A stretch of DNA of 64,000 nt from Takakia lepidozioides (Eukaryota; Streptophyta; Takakiopsida; Takakiales; Takakiaceae). The position numbers and the translations under genes are program-made. A model generated the notes under the pieces. It was not told where the DNA came from. It searched no databases and worked only from the letters and a program-made list of their open reading frames with translations. The stretch spans positions 48,934,042 to 48,998,041 of the forward strand of contig CM060734.1 of the NCBI GenBank assembly GCA_030704615.1, given 5' to 3'. Each line of letters opens with the position of its first letter. Position 1 is the stretch's first letter. Shown here one piece after another: positions 55,001-64,000 of this stretch.

Positions 55001-58000
55001 CACATTGTGAAAGATACTTGGGTGTCACAGCTGCAGCTTTCAAGATGTGGCATTTATTTTGTATCTCTTATGTCCGGGTTTTTCACTTGTCTGTGTGATC
55101 TAGTGGGTGTGTGAGAAGCCCGGTTAGTAAGTAGTTGTGCATTCAGTTTTTGCACTCTGCAGTAATGTCATGTCGGATAGGCAGGAGGGTGTCCAACATC
55201 TCTGATGTCCTGTGTTGTCGTCCTCTTTTGGTGGCCTGGTTTGAGCAGCGGGAATTTTCAGAGCAATGGGCCCTTGCATGTGGGGAGACGCTGAGAATTC
55301 TGACTCACTACAATCGACCCACATATAAAGCTGAGACTAGTTGGAATGGTGGAAGAGGTGGGGATAGTTCAAGCCCCAGTTCCAGCAGGGCAGGGGGTGG
55401 TCAGGGTGGTGAGAGTGAGCACACTTTTCAGGAGAAGCGTGTACCAACAAGGCTGTTGACGCCCTGGATCACTGAGAGTCTTATTGCTGCCCCCTTAGGA
55501 ATTCGCAGTGACTATTTCAGATGGTAAGTAGTAGCTGATATTTATGTAGGTGGCTCCCTACCTCAATGTTTGCTAATATAGATGTACAAGGGTTATTTTC
55601 CATGTACCAGGAAACCAGGACTCTGGACTCTCAGATCATACCATGCTCAATAGACATGGATAAAGCCGGGCAGTACCTACAAGGGAAGAGGCTCTTATTT
55701 ACGCTAACTTCGGTTGGCGTCGTCTCTCTCTCTGGATAAAGCTTCTAGCTGAAGGGAGAGAGTTGGTGTCCTTATTTTTTGATGCAATGTTCTTGTAGAA
55801 TGTATCACCACAGTGGACTTGTATATCAGCGCTGTGTCTGTGTGGTATGATTTGAAATCTGTTACTGAAGGAGGGTATCATGTTCTAAATGGTTGATATT
55901 TTGGACTACAGTTGAACTCCTGGTGTTATGGCTAATGGCATACATTCTGTAAGCAGGTGTGGAGGGGTTATGGGTAAATATGCAGCAGGGGTTGAACTCC
56001 GGCCTCCAACTACTGGTGAGGAAATTCATTGGGTTGCCCAGTATTCTGTGGTAATCAGCTTTTGCTTAGATCTGAAAGTCCCTGGTCACTTTCCAACGTG
56101 GTCTTTTTGCAGGTTACCAGGGCTTCAGCTTCCTGATAGTATCTGCTTCACTTCACAAGTGTCTTTTCATATTTTAAGTTCCTCACATCTTTAGTGGGTG
56201 TCCCTTCAAGTAGCATCAATTTGTACTGCATGTACTACTGTATTGGCAGGATTAATGTAGGATTGCTCTCCAATAGATGATCTAAGCAATGTGTGTGGAA
56301 CTTTTAGAAGTTCTCTGAATCCGTGTTCGCAGGTTGGGGTCTTCTCATTTTCACCAAGATGAGATACCATTCAAAAGCTCCCCATGTGCAGTGGTGGAGG
56401 GAATACTAGGCTGTTCATGTGCCATACCTTAATTGCTTGCCCAGTTATTGCATCTCTGCCTGTAGAACGTGTCAGTGCTTGGACTAATTTTAAACACTCT
56501 GAGATTCAGGTATTTTACTCCAAAACTTATTAGAAGTTTGTTGTGAGACTTGAGCAGTGAGGTTTTTAGTTACAAGCAATTACTCAGGAAGCTCATCTAG
56601 GGTGGCATTTTGGTTTATGGGGTGGAAGCAATTGGAGGGAGAGGACAAGGTAAGCATCCGCAGTTGTTGTCATCAACACCAAGATGGGCAGTGGCTAATG
56701 GAGCAGCTGTCATATTAAGTGTCTGCGAAGATGAGGTGATGCGTTATGAGACAGCTGATTTAACTGCTGCTTCAGTGCCAGCACTGTTATTACCCCCACC
56801 TGCCACGGCCCTTGATCAGCATCTTGTTGCCGGCTTGCCCCCGCTTGAGCCCTACGCTCGCCTGCTCCACAGGTGGGTCTTTTGTCTTTTGAGTGGTTTT
56901 CTGGACTCTAGGACTGAAGTTGGATGACTATGTGCAAAACAGACATAGTTCTGGCTGTTAGGAATGGTCATTGTAGCTTCCTGGCAACTCATTGGGGCTA
57001 AAGCTCTTGAGATGTACTTGTCACGTATTCATAGCGTGGGAATGGATGGCAGATATTATGCCATTGCAACACCGGGAGCAACACAGAGGTTGCTGCTGGG
57101 TTTACTGGAAGCTCCCCCTTCATGGGCACCAGATGCATTGGATGCTGCCGTCCAGCTTGTGGAACTGTTGCGTGCTGCAGAAGATTTCAGCTCCTCTGTG
57201 CAGGTCTGTGGCTTTATATAAAACTCTCCCACTGCCCCTGTGCATGGAAATTGATTGTGAGAGCAAGAGGTACATTTAGGATGAATAGGCCCACGTCCAA
57301 GGGCCATTACCAACAGAAATTATCTTGCCAAAGCAACAGAGGAACCCACTTTATTTTCTCTGAGGTGGTTGCAGATACCCTGTCTGTCTCCTTGCTTTAT
57401 TACTCCATATTGCAGTGACAACAGTGATAGGTATGACCCTTAAAAGTTGCTATTTTATCCTCATCAACAGTGGTGGACTCACTTTCCATATTAGTGGGCT
57501 ACACTAGTATTGAGTTGGAACAGGTGGTGGCAAGTTCCACCTTGCTTGGGCTCTTGACCAGGCAGAGCCATATACTTTGATGTGGAGCTGTTTTAAGTTT
57601 TTTAAAAGCTCATCTCACAGTCATGGTGACACTAGGAATTTTACATGGCTTGCTGAAAACCCTGAAAGCTAATTATGCTCTTTGATTTGCTGCCTACTGC
57701 TTCTGAAATTCAAGGCTCATATCCTGGCTTCTCTCCTGGTTTTCTCCTTGCATGATTGTGCAGCTCCCTAGGAGCTGGCTGCACCTACACTTTCTGCGGC
57801 CAGTTGGAGCTGCCATGGCCGTGCGCTCAGGGATTGCTGCAGATGCTGCAGCAGCACTGCTGTTTCGGATATTTTCACAGCCAGCTCTCCTCTTCCCTCC
57901 ACCTGGACATGCACAAGGTGTTAGGATCAACCAACCCTTGTATGGGGCTGCTGGCCATCCAAACATCCAGGAAGTGGTGAAGTACTCTGTCTTTGTCTTC

Positions 58001-61000
58001 TGCATTTTCTTGAATATCTCATTATTGTCAGACATTCTATGTTGAGATGATTAGCGAGACAGTAAACCCTGCCTGATATGGTGGAATATGTGTTTGTTTC
58101 TCCAATGTGCAAAGGAATCTTATTCTCAGGTAGTATGCTTTCAGACCATCCAATTTGTAGTACTTTCTCCTGATTGAGATTGTGAAAAGTGTGGTGGTAA
58201 TTCGAGTGTTACGTAATCCAGTGTCATATCTCTGTTGATATTGGTTTTACTAGATTTGCAAAGGGTATCATTTGACTAGGTGATCAAGATGCCATTGCAG
58301 GCAGATGCGGCTGCAGCACAAGCAAATGAGGAGGCCACAGCCCAAGCGGTGGCAGCGCTCATGTGCACGCATGGGCTGGATGTGGAGTGGCGCATTTGTG
58401 CCCTGTGGGAAGCTGCCTATGGGCTTCTTCCTCTGAATTCCTCAAAAGTGGACCTACCGGAGCTTGTTGTGGCAACCCCTCTACAACCACCCTTTCTATC
58501 TTGGAACTTGGTTCGCCCCCTCCTCCGTGTGATGGAGTATCTACCACGTGAAACCCCCTCACTGGTAGGGTTATGTTCAGTTTTTGTTCTCTACTTGCGT
58601 CCCTGGGGTCCTTAGGGCCTCCTGTGGACGTGGTAGATTTCGTTGTTTCTTCTCTTGTTTCCTCCTTCTTTCTTTGTCCCATATTTTAAGAAAAACTCCT
58701 GTCCCATAAGCTTTTTGAGCTTTCTGCAGATGTTATAATGTATTAATGATGATCTCCCATTTCTTCCAATTGTGCCCTTTATCACACGAGTGGATAGCAT
58801 GCAGCAACAGCTGAGACTAAGGCAGGTTTGATTTGCATCTAGGAGACACAGGTATGCTGAAACCCCAGACCAAAGATTAGTATCCTGTGGACACTAGGAA
58901 GGGTCATTGAGTATTCTCTTTCAAGACCTGGGTGTCTGCTTAAAACAGAAATGTTTTTGAGAGTCCTATGTGTCATGTCTCTGCAGTAAGCACATGGTAA
59001 AGTTCTGTATGTGGTCATGCATGTCTCTGTAGGTTTGCAATTATTAAAATTCACAAATGCATTTTCCTTCAGACTCGGCACTACCTTCCTCAGAAGATGC
59101 AATCAGTGACCAAGTTACCCGTTTGCAGGTCTGTATGAGGCGAATCTTTTCAGCAACAGTGGAGGCCATTCTGCAGCGCACCTTTCCTTCTGGAGAGGTG
59201 AAGGAGCAGAAGAATGGAAGTTTGAGAGGGTCGCAAGCAGGTGGGGGTGGTGCAGGTGCACAAAGTGTGGGGATGGCAGAGCTTCGTGCCATGATACATT
59301 GTCTGTTCACGGAGTCATGCCCTTCACCAGATCTCGGCTCCCAGCTTTTGTCGGATGTGCTCACTGTCTGCCTTAGCCATGATACGCAAAGTCTTATTCG
59401 TGAAAATCTGAAGGATGGAAGAGAAGGCAGTTCAGTGGTCAAAGAGGAAGAGAGGAAAAGGTTTAAATCAGGAGATTTTTCCTTCGGTGAAGTTAGCAAA
59501 GGTAGGGGAGCAGTGGCAAAATTTGACTCTTATGTGATTGCTGCAATCTGTGCCCTTGCATGTGAAGTACAGCTATTGTCACTGCCCCGCTCAATGTTTA
59601 CATCTTCAAGGGATGGTCATCTGGGGGCGAATGGACGATCAGACAGTGGAGTTGATGGGCTGTCTAGTGGAACTCTTTTCTCTCAGGCGCTGCCGAATGT
59701 ATATCCTGTTGAAGTGGCAGTTGCTGCTGATCACACAAGGCGTGTGTTGGGGCTGTTGGAGTCCTTACTTGCATTGGTGCCCTCATCCCATGGCACAGAG
59801 TTAGCAGGAGACAGCAGTTCTGGTGAGATAGTAGCTGCAGCAGTTGTGGCAGCTCATATGTCTGGACTTCTGGGAAGGTCAAATGCATGCATACACTCAC
59901 TCACAGCCATTATGAGGTGCAAGTGGGACCCTGGAATACAAGAGAAGGCAGCGTCAGTTCTTGCTTTGGTGGAAGGTAATGGTGATGTGGTTGCAACTGC
60001 AGTCCATGCTTCAAACGAGTATATGAGCAAGGATTGGAGCGCAACAGAGAAAAGAACAGAAGGGATAGAACTAGAATCGGGTGGGTCCACTAGGACTGCA
60101 TCTTTGAGTTATCCAAGGCAGAAACCTATAAATGGAGCTGGGAGATGCATGGGAAAAGAGATTGCAAACTTGCCGTTGGATGCTGCGGACATGGCAAGCC
60201 TGGTTTGCAAGGACATGAACAATCGAGTTAATGGGAATGTGAGTGCATCACTTAAATTGGTGCTGACAGAGAAATGGCAGCTGGCAGTGGCGGCAGTTCC
60301 ATTGTTGTGGCAGCGACTTATTTTTGCTCCTGAGATTCCTGTCAGCAGTGAGGGGACCTCTGCAAAGCGGGGGTGGCGGCAGGTGTGTTTGTAAAACTCT
60401 TCCCTTATTTTGTCTCCCATGGGAGTGTGCGAGGCATTGCCTCTTCACGAATGCTCCTGCCAGTTGGATTTAAATATGCAACTTGAATGCTGAGTTGTAG
60501 TTGTCTTTTAGTTGTAAGGGCAGTACAGTCCATCTATGCATACTCCATCCATATCCTTAGGTATTCTGGCAGGCTCTCCATTTCAAATTGAAGGTGTTCA
60601 CCGTCAAATGGAAGGCAGTAGCCCCTGTGGTTGAAGAGACACCATGATTTATGCTTGCTTCAGCTGGAGTCCACCTTCTTTTTGCTAGAGCCTGGCAGCA
60701 ACTTGGAGATGAACAATAGGAGGTTGAAGCAGTGGGTAAGCATGTTCGAGTATACTTGGTTATATTGAAGACAGGGTGTTGAGTAAAATTTTCACTTGTT
60801 TATTGTGTTGATATACAGCAGACATTGTTGTCTGTGGAAAGTCACCTGGGGGCTCACGTTTGATTCAAGGTTGGGTTTATTCCCTGACATTTTGTTTTGC
60901 CTGGGGATTGTAGGTTGTGGAGGCTATTTGTAATGTTGTTGTTGGACTTCCAGCCCAAGCAGCAGCAGCCATTGTTGTTCAGGTGAAATTGCTCATTCAC

Positions 61001-62873
61001 CATCTCTCCGGAAGATTGAAGAGAGAAAAGTCCAGGAGGTAAACTGATGTGTGGAATTGTATGCTCCTGGTGTAGATTGAATTTATCCAGCCTTTTTTAC
61101 CTCCATACTTTAAGAGTCCTGATACCAGTAGTTGCTTCTGCGAACATAGATCATCCACAGAAGGAGGGAACTGGGGGCAGGATAAGTCCTCGTAACAAAA
61201 GTGCTTGCTTTCCAGGGTTCTTGCTTTTTTTGGGTCATTTGCATGTGTTTTGTTACGTTCTCAGCAAGTCGAGGGGAAGAGGTATTTTACACAACGTTAG
61301 ATTGGCTTTGGCACCTGTATGAGGCAGGCTGAAAGAGATCTGCACCCGTGGACTGGTAGGGATGACTTACAAGTGCAGCAAACAGTGTGGCGGGTCAACA
61401 CTCGCATTCTCAGCCTCTTGACAGAGCTTTTGCGTCTGCATACTTCTTTGGAGGCTGTCAAGGTGGTAGTCCAATCGTCTGACCTACTGCATCGTGCCAC
61501 TGATGGCATGGTCACTGAGGGTGAAGCCTGTACTTTGCCCCAGCTGGAGGTAAGACCCACTCCTCTTGCCCATTCTTTAACCCATGTGATCACGCCATCT
61601 CTCGATGTTCTCTCTGCTAGTTATAATATACAAGACATCCCTTCACCCCCTTCTACTGGGTTGTAAGTGACCGTTACTTATTTGTCACTACTTCATTATT
61701 AGTTTGGAGGAGAGTTCGTTATTAGTTGCTGGAGGTTGACTGCAATGACATATCAGGATATGGCTGGAATGGCAAGGCCTAGATACATGATGTGTTTGAA
61801 GGGAAGTTTGTTACTTAGCTGTTGGAGGTTTAATGCAATGGCATATCAGGATATGGCTGGAGTGGCAAGGCCTTGACATATGACCCATCTGTTTGACTTC
61901 TATATGTGGTGGTTGTCCAGTTGCTGAACTTGTCTTAGTAACTGTGCATAAGTATATCTCCTGACAAATGGCCACTTAAAGCAGCTTCTAGAGGCTGCTG
62001 CTATGGCGGTACAAGTATTGCTCAGGTCAGAGGTCTCAGGAAAAAATGCATTGGACAAGCTATTACTACTACTAAAGGTATGGTTCTCTGTTTCCTGGCA
62101 GTTCTCCTTCACACCTTCTGTCTGAGCAGACATTAGCACTTCAAAACACCTCAAGTAACTGTCCATTCTGATGGTACTGTATTTTGTCTGTTTTACTTGT
62201 TATTTTTTGAATCCTTGAGGTTTGGCGGGGCAAGGTATCATGTATGGATGTTGCAGGTTTTCTCCTATGGTGAGCTTACGGAGGGTGGTTTGATGTCATT
62301 GTGGAGAAACTGTGTGGAATTGTCATGCCTTTGAATGGGTCATTATGAACGTGTCTTCTGTTGGAAAAATTGGTTACCTGGTATTTCTTGCAAATGCTTT
62401 ATGTGTGGGCAGGGTATTATTTATGTGAGTTGCAGTGTTTTCTCCTGAGTGCTTGATGAAATCATGAGGAGGAGTCAAGTAATAGTCGCAGGCTTGTTTG
62501 AGGGTCTGCAACTTAAAAACTATCTTTTGCCCTCCAAAGAGTCTTAGTCGGCTGCTTGTGGAATGAACAGGATCGGCTGCCAGCGATAGTGCGGTGTTTA
62601 TCACACTCGAGTGCACATGTGCGAGCTCTGAGTATGGCATTACTGCGAGACATGCTGTATGCAGAGTCCCTTCAAGGTGACTACCCCAGTAAAGGCAACA
62701 AGAGTGCTGACAACAATCGATTCTGCGAAGGCCAGACTGTGGAGGATGACTGGCGTAGGGCTGTGGAGAAATGTGTTGAATGGGAGGCATACTACAGGCG
62801 TGCCACAGGCATGTCTACCTCTTTGCTTGCAAATGCAGCAAGCTCCCTTGGTTGTTCATTACCCACACAGTAA
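52074..62873 (+). CDS. GI: GIGANTEA, circadian clock and photoperiod protein
   Basis: Fifteen coding exons join in frame to 1167 residues (Arabidopsis GI has 1173): 52074-52160, 54048-54119, 54358-54412, 54798-54940, 55249-55523, 55957-56015, 56629-56872, 57053-57203, 57764-57976, 58301-58564, 59129-60382, 60914-60982, 61328-61549, 61985-62077, 62571-62873. All junctions are GT-AG. Exon 1 (MSFPRQQWLRGLKSSSLY, then RPPP) aligns with the GI start around its conserved WPPP. Later landmarks are YVELFGQFASDAFVDDI, FVLHHPEHGHAI, SEQWALACGETLRILTHYN, APLGIRSDYFRW, LLLPPPATALDQHLVAGLP, LEAPPSWAPDALDAAVQL, LVVATPLQPPFLSWNL, VAAFDSYV-like VAKFDSYVIAAICALACEV, and RCLSHSSAHVRALSMALLRD near the end. GI is a nuclear and cytosolic scaffold that with ZTL/FKF1-type F-box proteins controls clock-protein stability and day-length responses. 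Intron 1 is about 1.9 kb. The start of exon 11 was chosen by phase; upstream open sequence to 59057 is not GI-like. Confidence 0.96.
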
Positions 62874-63714
62874 GATTTGTGGCAACTCTTGGGATTATTT
62901 TTTGGTGGTAAAGGTGCTGAGATTCAGGGATTTATAGGCCCAGCCCAGTGTAAAGTGGGTGGAGGTGAACAACCTCAAGGATGGAGGTGTGCTAGTGACG
63001 CCCAATACTGAGGGGAGATGGACTAATTGTCTGTGGAATATACTCAAATCCTCCTTGACTTTCTATGGGACGCGGACAACCACCATGTGCAAGATTTTTG
63101 GGAAATGAACGGGACTCTTATCAGAACCATTTCTTCAAACATCACGGGCAGCTTCTTGTACATTGTTTTACTCCCCTTTCTTGCACCTTTTCTTGTTTTA
63201 AGTTCTATCAGATCATTATGAGAGGCACTGTACTCCGTGCGTCTTTTGAATTTTTTATCTGTATTTTTTTTGTAGCTACTGATCGATATGATTGAAAAGG
63301 GCCAAGTTGGAAAGAATGGGTGTTTGAGAGAAATGGCAAAATGCTATTTTTAAGGTTTTAGAATGATGAAAAAGAAATCCTGGGGAGGTGGCAAGCACAA
63401 TGCATGGGGCATAGAAGCTCAGTCCCAGCCCCTTACAATGGCAACCTCAGTGTGCCATGTGTTGGCCAGGACTCAACAAGATGTTACCCCTTGCACTATC
63501 CAACTGGGCAACCTACCTCTAATGCTTAGCTTTCCTTCAGACTAAATTCTGATTCTATCCCAAACCACTTTGAAGTTCTTCCATTTCAGGGCTTAGAATG
63601 CCCTGAAAGGAAGGGAGGGGGAAATCGAGAGGATGGGGAGGCCCAAAGTTTCTTGGCTTCTCCTTGCGGTTAATTCTGCCAAGAATCTGCACCATAACCG
63701 GTTAGTTAGTGGAA
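62874..63714. other. 3' region of GIGANTEA
   Basis: No gene is supported. The 3' untranslated region is expected here. Frames at 63027-63221 and 63363-63545 have no motifs. Confidence 0.45.
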
Positions 63715-63930
63715 ATAACTATCCATACCCTCAGGGTATATTAAGGCATGTATATCCATACCCGGGGGTTATATAGAAATCTGAAAAATTAATTTACCCA
63801 AACCCGGAGGATAAATAATTTTTTGAGATTTCAATTTATCCATACCCGGAGGGTAAATGATTTGACAAAAATAATTTACTTATACCCTAAGGGTATATTG
63901 AAATCAATATACCCGCACAAGACTGGGGGT
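63715..63930. repeat. TATACCC/GGGTATA palindromic repeat block
   Basis: At least five spaced copies of ATACCC-N2/3-GGGTAWA (for example CCATACCCGGAGGGTAAAT and ATACCCTAAGGGTATATT) separated by 30-45 bp of AT-rich spacer. Each unit is a small palindrome, so the block is a tandem array of foldbacks. It may be part of a larger element cut by the window end. Confidence 0.7.
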
Positions 63931-64000
63931 AACCCCCTTTCTGAGCCTGAGGCGAACAGGGGACAGAGCCCAAGCCCAAGGCAGACAAAACACAATTGAC

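Noticed and set aside
59057-59128. Upstream extension of the longest GIGANTEA exon
   Set aside because: The frame is open, but phase requires exon 11 to start at 59129 and the extra residues do not resemble GIGANTEA.
58359-60420. Antisense frames opposite GIGANTEA exons
   Set aside because: Shadows of a strongly conserved coding exon on the plus strand.

Overview
The window is nuclear DNA from a land plant. Genes are split by GT-AG introns, several proteins carry plastid targeting signals, and a complete GIGANTEA gene is present at the right end. Degenerate DYW-type PPR sequence, a chromodomain Ty3/gypsy element and tRNA-derived SINEs fit a repeat-rich seed-free plant (fern, lycophyte or bryophyte). 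The exact lineage cannot be read from the sequence. No bacterial, viral or organellar genome is present.

Positions 1-15 kb are a nest of transposable elements. A non-LTR retrotransposon (zinc finger, reverse transcriptase, C-terminal CCHC) is split by a Ty3/gypsy chromovirus at 1887-5982, with 5-bp target duplication CAGTC, and by a non-coding terminal-inverted-repeat element at 6589-7320. To its right lie two halves of a decayed tyrosine-recombinase (Crypton-like) gene on opposite strands. The N-terminal half is on the minus strand (10303 to 8552) and the catalytic half on the plus strand (about 11590-12873). The catalytic half is itself interrupted by a Mutator-type miniature element with a 9-bp target duplication. 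A single inversion of about 3 kb would rejoin the halves. A stray copy of one inorganic pyrophosphatase exon lies in the same interval, and a broken PPR-DYW fragment and a SINE follow.

Positions 16-49 kb hold the conserved genes. They are an EDS5/DTX46-like plastid MATE transporter (16011-22781, +), a decayed kinesin motor-domain pseudogene (26.6-27.7 kb, +), a GPI-type lipid-transfer protein with a single-base frame break (minus) and a small plastid outer-envelope-like protein (minus). That last gene is divergent from a plastid CBS-pair protein (31701-34979, +). Next come an equilibrative nucleoside transporter (38470-36321, minus), soluble inorganic pyrophosphatase (42001-44679, +) and an uncharacterised plastid protein with a twin-arginine lumen signal (about 45370-49287, +).

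Positions 52074-62873 (+) are GIGANTEA, reconstructed here as 15 coding exons and 1167 residues. Two evening-element motifs lie 370 and 610 bp upstream of its ATG. The spacers contain SINEs, miniature inverted-repeat elements, minisatellites and foldbacks. A dispersed repeat of about 47 bp occurs four times: three times in introns of the MATE gene and once at the broken end of the recombinase. The genes are ordinary independent plant genes and do not form an operon-like unit. The most unusual content is the recombinase relic, the nested element stratigraphy and the LTR inversion.
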